A stretch of 64,000 nucleotides of DNA, taken from NCBI GenBank assembly GCA_036925085.1, contig JAUPFP010000012.1, forward strand, positions 3,206,460 to 3,270,459, in the 5' to 3' direction. This DNA comes from Brachycybe producta (taxonomy: Eukaryota > Arthropoda > Diplopoda > Playtdesmida > Andrognathidae). Below, piece by piece: positions 1 through 11,814 of this stretch. A model generated the notes under the pieces. That model worked only from the letters and a program-made list of their open reading frames with translations, did not search any database and had not been told where the DNA came from. Each line of letters begins with the position of its first letter. Position 1 is the stretch's first letter. Both the position numbers and the translations under genes were made by a program.

Positions 1-36
1 ATTTTTCGAAGTAATTTTGTGTTGTAACCTCTTAAA
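1..36. repeat. foldback MITE family 1, right end only
   Basis: The first bases read TTTTTCGAAGTAATTTTGTG and end in CCTCTTAA, the right terminus of the family described at 1253-2018. The rest lies outside the window. Confidence 0.75.
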
Positions 37-1252
37 GAACAATGCGTTCTGTCGCCTGTTGAGAAAAGGGTTAGTTTCCAAACATGAAGACAATGCAGTT
101 TCTCATTATAAACACTTTTTATTCATCCTTGTCCAGAAACATTAAGAGATACAAGAATGAATATTCGTAATTAATAGTGCGACGTCCACATGCCCATGAT
201 GTGATATGGAAATAATCGACGTAGTACAAAAGTTGAGCAAAAGAGTGGACGAAGAACAAAGAGGAACATGGTCCTTTTATACCTTGGACCTGTGTACGCC
301 TACGAGGTGTAACCAGGTCCTGGTGACCATGGTCCTAAAGGTATCAATCTGCCACTTGAGTTTAAATAGAGAGAGAGAGGGACAGAGATGAGTCACGCAC
401 CCCCAAGGCTAACATCATCTATTATACGTTTTAATACATGTATATACAGTATAAAACCACGTATAATAGTGACGTATTATACCTAGACCCATCATCCCTG
501 TATGTACGAGTATGTGTGTTAATCTTCGTGACAAGGGTGTTGGCTGCTACTCTTTTATTAATTATTTAAGTATTCTTTTCAATTAATAGATGTTTGTGGG
601 GGGGTGGTCGTGGTTGGGGGGGGGGGGTCATGTACCTACAATACATGTACTTAGTGAATGCAATATATGCAAATTTGTCCCTTGTGAAATATATTCCTTT
701 CATGGGAGCTCTATCATTTTTTTTTCAATTGTTTTTTGTAAGACTTTTATATACATTTTGTTTCGTAATAATTATTTGACTTATTTTATGCCAGTGTGTA
801 ATGACGTCAATAGAGATTGTTTTACGCCATTTTGAACGTCTATTCATTGCCATGGCAACAAATACGAACCATTTTGTCCGTAACCACATCGCATAAAAGA
901 GCCCGTTCTCAGTGTTCTCTTGTGTATTAGAGAGTAAATATTTAAGCGATCAATTTGAGATAAGGGTTCGCGTTCGACTCGTTGAAAAAATACTGTTTTT
1001 TTTTCTTCCCAACGTTATATAGCTTGTATTTGGTGTTTGAAACTTTATATAGGTGAAAAACAGCATGGAAATAAATGATTATATATAAAAAAAACCATTG
1101 AACAATCTTAATGTGAAAATTCCAAAGCTTTATTAATCTCTCACAAAGTAAAATTAACACCATTACCAATGTATTCTGAAAAGTGAGTTTCATTGTGTGA
1201 TAATTGTGAGAAAAAACAAACAAACAATTTGTTCACATTTTTAACTTCATGA
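37..1252. other. no gene seen; G-run near 598-628
   Basis: AT-rich sequence with no supported exon. Positions 597-628 hold long G runs (seven and twelve) with short GG pairs between, which could form a G-quadruplex. Nothing else was recognised. Confidence 0.5.
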
Positions 1253-2018
1253 TTAAAAGGCTACATTACAAAATTACTTCGAAAAATCTCCGCAAAGAGC
1301 ACTAGCTAGCATCGTTTTTCTATTGAGCCCATATACCTAATTGTTAAAGAGAAAAAATGTTAATTTTTAAAATACATAAGAGTCGCGGCAATATGTTTAT
1401 TTTTCCTATTTAAAGTTGTCCAATATTAAGTTTTCAAAATGCAATGTGCACCTTGAATAGATGCTGATCGAGTGATAGAATGACAAAAAATTGGTAAGTG
1501 CGGTTATATTTTTAAAAACTATTTCAAAATCGCCAATTTCTAACTTCTGTTAAACTCCATTGAGTACGCCCAAATAAGAAAAATGCTCGAAAAAATACCT
1601 AAAAATAATTTTAAAAAGCTACAATTAAACCACAGTGAAACCAACACATTGGCGCACGTGCTTTTTTTCTTCTGGTTTTTTAAAATCATTTTAACGTATT
1701 TTTATGAGCATTTTAATGGATATTTTTTGCTTACAAGCGCGTACTCAATGGAGTTCATTCGCGATTTTGAAATAATTTTTAAAAATAGAACCCCACTTAC
1801 CAATTTTTTGTCATTCTATCACTCGATCAGCATATATTTAAGGTGTACATTGCACTTTGAAAATTTAATATTGGACAACTTTAAATATGAAAATGAACAT
1901 ATTGCCGTGACCGTGTATTTTAAAAATTAACATTTTTTCTTTAACATTGAGGTCTATGGGCTCAATAGAAAAACGATGCTAGTGCCCTTTGCGGAGATTT
2001 TTTGATGTAGCCTCTTAA
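1253..2018. mobile_element. foldback MITE family 1, near-complete copy
   Basis: Both halves are reverse complements over most of their length. The left end is TTAAAAGGCTACATTACAAA, the right end a GATGTAGCCTCTTAA. Landmarks run inward in mirrored order: CTCCGCAAAGAG, CTATTGAGCCCATA, AAAGTTGTCCAATATTAAG, GCAATGTGCACCTTAA, then a CACGTGC-like loop. TTAA at both ends suggests a TTAA target, as for piggyBac or Kolobok families; that assignment is inference. The open frame at 1583-1930 is internal to the hairpin and not a gene. Confidence 0.85.
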
Positions 2019-2275
2019 TCTCATATTTGCCACAAGCAAACCTAGCAGCCCTGCGTTGAACCATTTCAACAGAATGAACTAACTCTGATGTGTGGGATAT
2101 AATGTACACTTTAGTGACTTTACCTAAATTGAATTAGGTTAGATAATCTTATTTTGTCATTTCAAAATTTTTGTTTCGTTTTGATAAGTGAATAGTAAAA
2201 GTACGCTGTTTTACCACCGTCAAAAAAAAGAGTACATATACTTTTATATGACATAGGGTAAAACTATTGTATTTC

Positions 2276-2761
2276 AAGAGGCTAGATATAGAGTTTAATT
2301 AAAAAGTTCTCAGAATGTAGGCGCTGCAATCGTTTTTGATTTAAAACTGGTTTTTTAACGTTTTTTCTCCCGATTTCAAGTCACATAATAATTAATAGAA
2401 AAATAACTTCACGTGCTAAGCTTATAAAAAGGAAACATCGTGAAGCCAATAGATTAATGCACGTGCTACTTTTTATCTGGTTTTCTAAGTCATTTTTAAT
2501 GGGAGTTCTTCAAATGTTTGGGTGAGGGTTTTTTGGTCCTATGGGACTTAACATGGAGTTAAAAACGTACGATTTTGAACCTTATTCAAAAATAGAAGGG
2601 CCTTTTCAAAATTTATATAAATCGAGCACGTAAAGAACAATACTTTTTATTGCATTTTGCGCTTTCCAGTATTTTAATTGAAGGATTGTGAGGCTATTTC
2701 TTGCATTTTTAGTAACACCATATAAGATTTCAACAAGATGGAAGCGTATCTAGGCTCTTAA
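2276..2761 (+). mobile_element. MITE family 2 (TAAGAGGCTAGATATAG ends)
   Basis: The ends are AAGAGGCTAGATATAG and TATCTAGGCTCTTAA, giving short inverted termini related to family 1. A second copy, reversed and cut, is at 36836-37146; both share the CCTATGGGACTTAACATGG block. Confidence 0.7.
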
Positions 2762-3067
2762 TAGATTTTTTGTGCATTTTGCGACATGTAAGAAACATCT
2801 TGCAAAATGCACTAGTTACATGGAAGCTGAATGTTAGTTTGTTACATTTAAACTATTGGAAATCTCTAATGTCATGTTAACGTTTGTGACAAATAAGGGG
2901 AGTCCGGGGACAGCTGTCACAAAATTGACATGAGTTAGCATGAATTGGTTCAATTTGCTCTCTATAAGCTTATTTCATTATTTATGTTTAACTTCCCATT
3001 ATTTCATGTCTATTTATTGCTATTACAAAAATATGAAACATTGATACATTGTATGGTTTCTCAAATG
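2762..3067. other. no gene seen
   Basis: AT-rich spacer between two transposons; nothing recognised apart from the 8-bp target CTCAAATG at 3060-3067. Confidence 0.5.
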
Positions 3068-3789
3068 CAGTGGCGGATCTAATGGGGGGGGGGCAGGGGG
3101 GGGGCGAATGGCCCCCCGCGCCCTTTATATTGCTCCATGGCGCCCTTCAGTTTTAAAATTTTAAATTTTCAAATTCCCAAATTAAAAAAAAAATTCGTTC
3201 TGTCCTGTTTCTTATACTAAAATTTGTTTGTAAATATATTATTTTTAATGTTACAATTATGATTGGTGACTAATTTTTTAAACAGTGTTGCCCTTTTAAT
3301 AGCTGCATATTACAACACAGTTTTTTTTAACAGAACAAGAAGTTGTTTAAACAAAAGGTTTTTGTTAAGTCTTGTGCTTTTAGCTAAATCCAGGGCCGTC
3401 ATTTCAGTTTTTTCCAGGGGGGGGGGGCAAAACTTGACCGACTTGCTAATTTTTGTATATATGCAGGCCAGTGCTGCAAGACGTGTGCATATTGCCACTT
3501 AATATAAATTAGGTTTTGATGGATTTATTTATATTTGCAAGAAATTTGAAAAAAATATGCACAAACTCTAGTTATAATATATGTATGTACTGATTGTAAT
3601 AACACAATTGTTTTTGAGGGTGGGGGGGGGGCAAATGCCACCCTTGCACCCCCCCAAATGACGTCCCTGGCTAAATCTGTAACATACATCCAGATAATAA
3701 TTGTGTTTTGTACAAATTATTTTAAATTGGGCGCCCCTCTTTTTCTAAATAGCCCCCCCCCCACACCCAATACCCTAGATCCGCCACTG
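3068..3789. mobile_element. hAT-type non-autonomous element with perfect 8-bp TSD
   Basis: Termini CAGTGGCGGATCTA and TAGATCCGCCACTG are inverted repeats, flanked by the exact direct repeat CTCAAATG at 3060-3067 and 3790-3797. CAGTGGCG ends with 8-bp duplications are typical of hAT elements. The interior has G and C homopolymers and no transposase. Confidence 0.92.
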
Positions 3790-3929
3790 CTCAAATGGCT
3801 GAATTTTCAGCCAAAACCTTTTAAATGGTCCCCCAGAGAAATCTGCAGCCGCGGCAGCATCCTCTAGAGTTTGGTGCTGCTGCACCAATGCTGCACCTGG
3901 AGCAATTCTCTCTCCCCTTTTAAGAGGCT

Positions 3930-4050
3930 GAATGATTTCGAACGAAATGATTTCGAAAATTCTCTGCAAAGAGCACTAGTATCGTTTTTATATTGAATCC
4001 ATAGACCCGATTTTTAAAATAAATAGTCACAGCAATATGTTTATATTTCA
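3930..4050. repeat. foldback MITE family 1, fragment
   Basis: A decayed left-end fragment with the CTGCAAAGAGCACTAG and TATTGAATCCATAGACCC landmarks of family 1. Confidence 0.6.
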
Positions 4051-4640
4051 CAAACCTTCATTTCATAACCTTCTACTATACTGTAGAAGAAGTTCTCATT
4101 ATTCTGTTCCTTTAAGGGGCTACATCACAAAATTACTTCGAAAAATCTTCGCAAAAGATCGGCTAGCATCGTTTTTCTTTTGAGCCCATAGACCCAATGT
4201 TAAAGAAAAAATGTTAATTTTTAAAATACACCGTCGCGGCATATGTATATTTTTCATATTTAAAGTTGTCCAATATTAAGTTTTCAAAGTGCAATGTGCA
4301 CCTTAAATATATGCCGATCGAGTGATAGAATGACAAAAAATTGGTAAGTTTGGTTATATTTTTAAAAACTTATTTCAAAATTGCGAATTTCTAACTCTTA
4401 TGTTAGACTCCATTGAGTTCGTGCTCGTAAGAAAAACAAGGGATTCAAGGAACGCTGTAGACCTCCATTGCTTTAATATATGCTTTCATATATCAAACAA
4501 CCAATTTTCTTTCATTGTTACATGCGTATGCAAATGTACACACGTGCGCGCATTTGTACGCACATGTATGCACGTGTGCGTATGTGTGCGCACATGTACA
4601 CACGTGTGCGCATGTGTGTTAAACACACGAGTATGTATTT

Positions 4641-4651
4641 TGCCAAGTCTG

Positions 4652-4701
<50 letters not shown>

Positions 4702-5228
4702 TTTCTATCTGTCTTTCTTCTTTCTGCGATAACGCTGCAGAAACCTTGAAAGACGTTGGAATTTATTTAAATTTGAATAAATGAACCGGTTTTTTTTTCT
4801 CAAGGTCAACTATATGTTGCACCCTTCCCATCCAAGAACCCCATGATATTAAATTGGAGAGGGGGAAAAGGTTGGAAAGTGTAGAGGGGGGAGAGAGAAA
4901 AGTGGGAGGGGTGACGAAAATTTAAACGAATAAATGAACCGCTTTTTTTTCTCAAGGTCAATTATATGTTGAACTCTTCCCATCCAAGAACCCCATGATA
5001 TTAAATTGGAGAGGGGTATAGGTTTGAAAGTGTAGAGGGGAGAGAGAACCGTGGAGGGGAAAAGGTTGGAAAGTGTAGAGGGGGAAGAAAGAAACGTGGA
5101 GGGGGAAAAAGGGGGAGGGGAAACTGAAATTGAAATGAAAGGAGTAAAAAAAGGAAGAATCGACGCGCATGCGCACAATTGCCTGTGAATTTTGCCCCCG
5201 TCATTTATGACGGGTTACCCCACTAGTT
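4641..5228 (+). mobile_element. Helitron-like element (H1), internally duplicated
   Basis: It ends with the hairpin CCCGTCATTTATGACGGG, then TTACCCCACTAG and T. A CTAG end with a hairpin about 10 bases inward and an adjacent T fits a Helitron 3' terminus. The CCATCCAAGAACCCCATGAT block occurs twice, so the middle is duplicated. A (GT)n tract is at 4655-4701. Confidence 0.6.
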
Positions 5229-5536
5229 ATATATATATTAAGCCAGGTCTGTGTGGGTGTCACAAAAAACCTTGAAGCACGTCGGAATTTATATAAATTT
5301 AAATGAATAAATGAACCGATTTTTTTCAAGGTCAACTATATCACCATGATATTAAATAGGAGAGGGGGAAAAGGTTGGAAAGTGTAGGGGAGAGAGAAAC
5401 GTGGAGGGGGAAAAGTGGGAGGGGGAACTGAAATTGAAATGAAAGGAGTAAAAAAAAAAGGAAAAAAACGATGCACATGTGCACAATTGCCTGTGAATTT
5501 TGCTCCCGTTATTTATGACGGGTTACCCCACTAGTA
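5229..5536 (+). mobile_element. Helitron-like element (H2), head-to-tail with H1
   Basis: It starts in TATATATATTAAGCCAGGTC immediately after the CTAG end of H1 and ends with the same hairpin and CACTAG. It carries the shared core (AATGAACCG, CTCAAGGTCAA-like, GAGAGGGGGAAAAGG). Confidence 0.62.
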
Positions 5537-6100
5537 CAAAAATAACATAAAATAGAAAGAACACCCCTCCTAAATAATAGGAATAGTCCCCCTCGATTCT
5601 CTCGATTTAAAAAAAAAATTACCCCCGTTTTCGAGTTGTTCGACCCACAAAAAATTATGACCAAAAACTCAAAATTTGTTTGTAAAAAATTCATAAAAAA
5701 AATAACCCCTGGGTAAAAGTTTCTAATTTTTTGTTAGGAGCATCATATTGACCCATGGAATCAAATAAAAAAGTCCTTATCTCATTCCATTCTTGAGTTG
5801 TTCGTACCACAAAATCGGGGTTTACGAGCACGTACTCAATGAAGTTAAAACACAAGAGCTAGAAATTTGCGATTTTGAAATAGGTTTTTAAAAATATAAC
5901 CGCACTTACCAATTTATTGTGATTCTATCACTCGATCAGCATATATTTAAGGTGCACATTGCACTTCAAAAACTTAATATTGGACAACTTTCAATATAAA
6001 AAATAAAACATATTGCCGCCATTGTTGTGTATTTTAAAAATTAACATTTTTTCTTTAACAATTAGGGTCTATGGGGCTCAATAGAAAAAACGATGCTAGC

Positions 6101-6732
6101 CAGTGGCGTAGCTAGGCTTGGTTGCCCCCCCTCAACTTAGCCTCATACTGGGTTGGGGGAGGTGCTATTTTGATGAATGGCGGATCAGTAGTAAAAGCCG
6201 GAAGGTTACGTTTAGTAAAATGAAGCTTGTTGCAGGGGGCCTGGGGCGCAGCCCCCCCCCATTTTTTAGCGTCATTAAATCAAATTTGTCCATTTTTCCG
6301 ACCGTTCCTCCTATGGAACAAATTACGTAACAGTCGGAACAATGGACTAATTTGATTTAATAATTCTTAAAAAAAAGTCGGGGTCTGCGCCCCCCAGACC
6401 CCCTCCAACAACTTAATTTTACTAAACCAAACCTTTGGACTGTTCCTACTATTTTTCCGACTGTTCGTACCGTTGTTTGTTCGGACCGTTCCGCTGTTTA
6501 TCAAAATAGTATCCCCTAAAAAAATTTCTATGCACAATAAACGATATGAAATTCGAATTATTTTCGAAAATAACTGAATAAATTAAGCGAGTGATTCGGA
6601 ATCACTTGCTTAATTTATTCAATTATTTTTGAAACTACATCGACTTTCATTTCGTTTTTTGCGCCCCCAAACCTCCTGCGCCCCCCCCCCCCCCGCAGTT
6701 GCGGGTCTGACGGGTCCCTAGCTACGCCACTG
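6101..6732. mobile_element. hAT-type non-autonomous element with perfect 8-bp TSD
   Basis: Termini CAGTGGCGTAGCTAGG and CCTAGCTACGCCACTG are perfect inverted repeats. The flanks are the exact direct repeat ATGCTAGC at 6093-6100 and 6733-6740, a sequence native to the MITE it hit. The right part includes the palindromic AAGCGAGTGATTCGGAATCA segment also found at 10544-10735. Confidence 0.94.
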
Positions 6733-6787
6733 ATGCTAGCACTCTTTGCGGAGATTTTTCAAAGTAATTTTGCGATGTAGAATCTTA

Positions 6788-7187
6788 AGAAAAATTTTCT
6801 GTATGTAAATTCAAGACGTTTCGAATTGCCGTTTAGTTGCTATGGCCATTTAGGCACCTTTTGAACCATAAAATTGACCGTGTCTCATGGCATGACTCGT
6901 GAAACTCTGGATTGTTTAGGCTCTTACGTTTTGCGAACTTTTCCTTGTGACATTTAGTTCAGGTCTCCCCTGCTGTACTGAGCAAATATATACGAGCATA
7001 CATACGATGATGGCATTTGACTCAATAGATACAATCGGAAACCTTTGAGCTGTTTCAAATGTGGTCATCCTGTACAATGGTATTGTAATTAATTGTTAAT
7101 TAGTCTTGTGCAAGTGGGATAGTTTGCTGGTTGCTACCGCACAAACAAACATAAGAAACATTTTCTAGATGGATGAGCTGGTCTTAT
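6788..7187. other. no gene seen
   Basis: Non-repetitive looking sequence without supported coding exons or RNA genes. Confidence 0.45.
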
Positions 7188-8433
7188 GGCGCGTTAACAC
7201 TAGGCTTTTTGCTGCTGGCTGGTTGTAGCCCTCTGAAAGCATAGTGTTAACTGCTACTAGCAGCTGTTTTTTTCCAGCACGCTAGTGATTTTAACAGCAG
7301 CTGGTGAAGTTGAACATGGCCAACTTTAGCAGCTACCAGCTGGTCTTGTGACTTCCTTCCACCTGCTACCAGTGTGCTACCAGCTGGTGTGAACCTTTTA
7401 GCGGCAGTCACACTAGGCTGGTTTACAAGCCACTGGTTGCTGCTGGCAATTAGCAGCAACAGCAAGCAGCAGCTGCTTTGGATTCACACTTGTCTAGTCA
7501 CTGCTGGTATTAGCAGTGCAAGTCATCCAATCACCGTCTTGCAAAAACACAAACGCTAACAACAACCAACCCAAGCAGTGGAGTTTCAACTACCACTAGT
7601 GCCACTACTAGCAACAAAAAGTTCACACTAGATGGCAGCAGCAGGAAGGGAGTCACATGACCAGCTGGTAGCTGCTAAAGTTGGACGTGTCCAACTTCAC
7701 CAGCCACTGTTAAAATCACTAGCCCGCTGGAGAAAGCAGCTGCTAGTAGCAGTTCAGACTATGCTGCTAGAGTGCTACAACCAGCCAGCAGCAACCAGCG
7801 CCTGGGAAACCAGCCTAGTGTGACTGTGGCATTTGTCGCTAATAGTGGCACTAGTGGGTAGTTGAAACTCCACTGCTTGGGTTGGTTGTTATTAGATTTT
7901 GTGTTTTTGCAAGACTATGATTGGATGACTTGCACTGCTAATACCAGCAGTGACTGGACAAGTGTAAAGGCGCATTCACACTAGGCTTGTTTTCAAGTCG
8001 CTGGTTGCTGCGGGCTATTAGCAGCAACAGCAAGCAGCTTTGGATTCACACTTCTCCAGTCACTGCAGGTATTAGCAGCACAAGTCATCCAATCACCATC
8101 GTGCAAAAACAAATTCTAACAACCAAACAATGCAAGCAGTGGAGTTACACACTGGTAGCAGCAGGAAGGGAGTCACATGACCAGCTGGTAGCTGCTAAAG
8201 TTGGACATGTTCAACTTCACCAGCCGCTGTTAAAATCACTAGCGTGCTAGAGAAAGCAGCTGCTGGTAGCGGTTCACAATATGCTGCTAGCTGGCTACAA
8301 CCAGGAAGCAGCAGCTGATAAACCAGCCTAGTGTGAATGCGCCATAAACCCAAAGCAGCCGCTGCTTGCTGTTGCTGCTAATAGCCAGCAGCAACCAGTG
8401 GTTTGTAAACCAGCCTAGTGTGAATGCACCTTA
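7188..8433. repeat. CAGC-rich nested foldback element
   Basis: Ends GGCGCGTTAACACTAGGC and GCCTAGTGTGAATGCGCC are inverted repeats. A further TGTGAATGCACCTTAA end lies at 8412-8427. The inside holds several forward and reverse copies of AGCAGCAACAGCAAGCAGC and CAAGTCATCCAATCACC blocks, so it is a stack of foldback MITEs. The open frames inside are composition artefacts. Confidence 0.7.
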
Positions 8434-8617
8434 ACAGTAATCCTAGACACATCTAAAAAGATACTCATGAGAAATTTTTTATGTGTTTTTTATTATCAAT
8501 TTCTTTCAGGATCCCAATTAATTCTCCTAATAATCTGCTGTCCCAAATAGTAATTCTTCTTGTTTAACTTACCTTACTACAGTGTTTGCTACAGTTGATT
8601 TTGAAACAAAACTGCAA

Positions 8618-8895
8618 AAGTGAAAAAATATTTAAATGCTCTAAAAGCTCTAAAAATTTCTCAGGAGCAGTCACTGGCCCCAGAAGTCTCAAAAAGCTTG
8701 GAAAAGCACAAGGATTCAAGAATTTTTAAAATTCGAAAAAAATAGGTCTTTGTCTTTTTTCAAAAAACGGCCAAAAGTCGAAAAATATTTAAATGCTCTA
8801 AAAGCTCTAAAAATTCCTCGGAAACGGTCAACTAGCCCCAGTAGTCCCAAAAGGCTTGGAAAAGCACAAGGATTCAAGAATTTTTAAAAGCCAAA
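8618..8895 (+). repeat. tandem duplicate, about 160-bp unit
   Basis: Two adjacent units share ATTTAAATGCTCTAAAAGCT, CTTGGAAAAGCACAAGGATT and CAAGAATTTTTAAAA. A related pair in reverse orientation is at 53185-53470. Confidence 0.65.
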
Positions 8896-8993
8896 AATCC
8901 GTTTCATTTTCTTCAATCATTTTTCGAGTGAATGGAATTTTTTTAATGTACGGAAACTATGTCTTAATTATTCTACAATCATTAGTCACAAAT

Positions 8994-9463
8994 TTACAGG
9001 CAATTGTGCCCAGCATTAGAATTTCTTTTACTCCGCCCTTTAATGACGTCAGACCAAGTAACAAACCAATTAGAAATTGATGACGTTCATAAAAGGGCGA
9101 AGCAAAAGAAATTCTAATGCTGGTCACAATTGCCCGTGATAAACTGTAGTTTAATTTTGCTACTATTATCCCCTCTCCTTTTTATATTTGAAAGAGAAAA
9201 TGAGTTTTTCATTTTCTCTGGTGTGTGCATGCGAGTCGTTTGTTCTTTTTTTTACTCCTTCCATTTCAATTTCAGTCATTCGCTCCCCCTTTTTTCTCCC
9301 TCCACGTTTTTCTCTCTCCCCTTCTACACTTTCTAACCTTTTTCCCCCTATCCAATTTAATATCATGGGGTTCTTGGATGGGGAATGTGCAACATATAGT
9401 TGTCCTTGAGAAAAAAGCGGTTCATTTATTCTTTTAAATTTATATAAATTCCGACTAGTGGGG
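8994..9463 (-). mobile_element. Helitron-like element (H4), long subtype
   Basis: In reverse orientation it carries the common core (CATCCAAGAACCCCATGAT complement) plus the extra module of the long subtype with AAAATGAGTTTTTCATTTTC and an inner MITE (ACAGGCAATTGTGCC ... CACAATTGCCCGT). Its hairpin end is missing. Confidence 0.58.
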
Positions 9464-9809
9464 TAACCCATCATAAATGACGGGAGCAGAATTCACAGGC
9501 AATTGTGCGCATGCGCGTTATTTTTTCCTTTTTTTACTCTTTTCATTTCAATTTTAGTTTCCCCCTCCCCCTTTTTTCCCCCTCCACGTTTCTTTCTTCC
9601 CCCTCTACACTTTCCAACCTTTTCCCCTCCACGGTTCTCTCTCCCCCTCTACACTTTCAAACCTATACCCCTCTCCAATTTAATATCATGGGGTTCTTGG
9701 ATGGGAAGAGTTCAACATATAGTTGACCTTGAGAAAAAAAAGCGGTTCATTTATTCATTTAAATTTATACACACAGCCACACACACACACCTGGCTTAAT
9801 ATATATCTA
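9464..9809 (-). mobile_element. Helitron-like element (H3), reverse
   Basis: Read on the minus strand it starts at TATATTAAGCCAGG (9795-9809) and ends at the hairpin and CACTAG at 9464. It abuts H4 directly, another head-to-tail pair. Confidence 0.62.
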
Positions 9810-10106
9810 TATATACATGTATATAATAATAATTTCATGCAAAAAAGTCGACATGTGCGAGATTAAAAAAGAAATTGCAAAAGTCTTCTGTTGGGCTCCA
9901 TAGTGTACCACTTTCTTATTCGTCTAAAAATTTCAAATAATGCGCATCGAAAAATAACTAAGCCTATGCAGGGTGGTGGTTTATCAGTGAAATGATGGAT
10001 ACCGCTGTTAAACTGAATTAACAAACGAAAGAAAGTATGCATTTATTGATTATTTACGAACGGTACAGTGCCAAGATTTTGTAGACAGTTGAAGTGGACA
10101 CTTTTA
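9810..10106. other. no gene seen
   Basis: AT-rich spacer; nothing recognised. Confidence 0.45.
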
Positions 10107-10277
10107 GGGAAGGATCACACATGCTGAAAGACCACCGAAAAATGGAAATATTTTTGTTTGTAGTAGTTATTTGTTGTTGCACCTTTTGCACTCAAAGATA
10201 TACGGCGCTTCTGTCAAATGCCTCGTACAAAAGTGAAATTCAGTTGAATTTTATTCAGCATGTGTGATTCTACCTTT
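10107..10277. mobile_element. short MITE with AGGGAAGGATCACACATGC ends
   Basis: GGAAGGATCACACATGCTGA near the left end is mirrored by TTCAGCATGTGTGATTCTAC at the right end. A partial, diverged second copy starts at about 11168 (AGGGAAGGATCACACGCACT). Confidence 0.6.
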
Positions 10278-10543
10278 TGTCGACGATGATGCGGCATGAA
10301 TTGCCATGCCGCAGTCCTGTAGAGTCAGCATTTCTTACTTCATCTAAGGAATTAATGCGCTCTGAAATACAAGGACGTCCTGATCTTCGTTCAATACAAA
10401 ATAAATCTTATTCTTTTGAATTTATTTAACAATTTGATGGCTATGTGTGAATCCATATGTGAGGTGTCCATGTCGCCGTGCCCATTGATCTCTATGAAGA
10501 TTTACTGGTGCAACTATGTAGTTTTTAAAAGTAAATATTAAAT

Positions 10544-10735
10544 GAAAGTCGATTTATTTTCGAAAATAACTGAATAAATTAAGCGAGTGATTCGGAATCA
10601 CTCGCTTAATTTATTTAATTATTTTTGAAAATACATCGACTTTCATTTCGTTTTTTGCGCCTTCAAACCTCCTGCGCCCCCCCCCTCGCAGTTGTGGGTC
10701 TTGCGGTTTCCTAGCTCGCCCCTGTGCATTACCGA
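10544..10735. repeat. fragment of the 6101-6732 hAT MITE
   Basis: It shares the palindromic AAGCGAGTGATTCGGAATCA segment, ACATCGACTTTCATTTCG and the C-run followed by CGCAGTTG. Only the right part is present. Confidence 0.75.
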
Positions 10736-11810
10736 AAAACCGCTATTGCTATACGGTTACCTGTAATGGAAACTCAAGACATGCCGAGATGGAAAGTCGA
10801 CATGTCGAGATTTAAATTTTTTTGCCAAAGTCCAGCTAGCTGCAGGGCCTGGCTGATAACATTTTCTTTTAAACTTCACTTTAATTTTGTTTGTACATCT
10901 TTTTATTGAATATGCTGTGTTACTACTATTACACATTCTTGCACATCCACCTTCACTGGGATTCAGCAATAAAAATCAATAAAACCCATTATTTCACTAC
11001 AATAGATAGGAACTTTCTAAAAAAAAGGAAGAAATTTTGTATTTTTGAATTTCCATAACGAATTTTGATAAAAAAAATTAAATATTAATACAGAGCGTTG
11101 TCGCAAAAAAAAACTATATTTGGAAAGTGTTTTTTGTGTCGTAGTGATAGGAGAATTTCTGGATAGTGTTAGGGAAGGATCACACGCACTGAATAAAATT
11201 CCACTGATCGAAATTCACATTGGTAAGGCATTTAACAGAAGCGCCATATACTGTATATGTCTTTCACTGCAGAGGACCATAGAAATATCCTTGATTTTCT
11301 AATTTCTATTTCTGTTTTCTACTGGTTTTTCAGTGTGTTTTTTGTGATTCTTCTCGTAGTGTTTTGATTTTCTAATCATTTCAACTAACTTAAACTAGGG
11401 TCTGTGGACCCCTAGGGATTCGCGGAGCTTTTGCTGGGAGTCAGTTTGCTAGTATAGGTCGAACTGATAAGAATTGGTTCAGAACTGAGTAGAATCAGTT
11501 AGGCCTGTATTAAGGCAGGCATGTGCCCACTGTGCCATACACAGGGGTCTTTGTGGTTTAGGGGTCCCCACCCACCCAGACAAATAAATCACTTGATTTG
11601 TGATAATAGTATTTAATATCATAATTTGCTAAGGGCTGACTCTCTCCATCCCTCTCTCCCGCCCTTTGTGCATGAATGTTCTCGGAAACTACACGCTCTA
11701 GAATCGTGAAAATTAACCAGTATACACATCTTTAGATGGGCTTCTTCATAGTCTACATTAGAACTATTAGAATTATTACCTCATTTTTGTGAAAAATCAT
11801 GAAATTTCAC
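10736..11810. other. no gene seen; repeat relics only
   Basis: It contains the partial MITE at about 11168-11340 and, at 11508-11640, a relic with GTGCCATACACAGGGG that also occurs at 16755-16870. No exon could be supported. Confidence 0.45.
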
Positions 11811-11814
11811 CAAA

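Larger units (their letters stand above)
4432..5821 (-). mobile_element. element X copy 1 (CCTCCATTGCT ends), interrupted
   Basis: The left part (4432-4640) holds GGATTCAAGGAACG, ACCTCCATTGCTTTAATATA and a degenerate ACACGTGCGC minisatellite. The right part (5537-5821) matches 28335-28740 in reverse: ACAACTCGAAAACGGGG-type and CCCAGGGGTTATTTTTTT-type blocks. It is the reverse orientation of the copy at 28229-29315. It has no recognisable transposase. Confidence 0.65.
4118..6787. mobile_element. foldback MITE family 1, split by nested insertions
   Basis: The left half is 4118-4431 (GGGGCTACATCACAAAATTA), the right half 5822-6100 plus 6733-6787 (ending GATGTAGAATCTTAAG). Between them lie element X (4432-5821), itself carrying Helitron-like copies, and a hAT MITE (6101-6732). 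The order of insertion follows from the nesting. Confidence 0.8.

Noticed and set aside
1583..1930. 115-codon open frame
   Set aside because: It is inside a foldback MITE and its equivalents in other copies are broken.
4849..5204. Pro/Ser/Phe-rich frames with TLSNLFPS repeats
   Set aside because: They are reverse translations of the purine-rich Helitron-like core and recur at 9130-9799, 15073-15424, 20873-21597 and 50787-51116.
7247..8250. Open frames rich in Ala, Ser, Gln, Leu
   Set aside because: They lie in the CAGC foldback element and occur in mirrored copies on both strands; composition effect.
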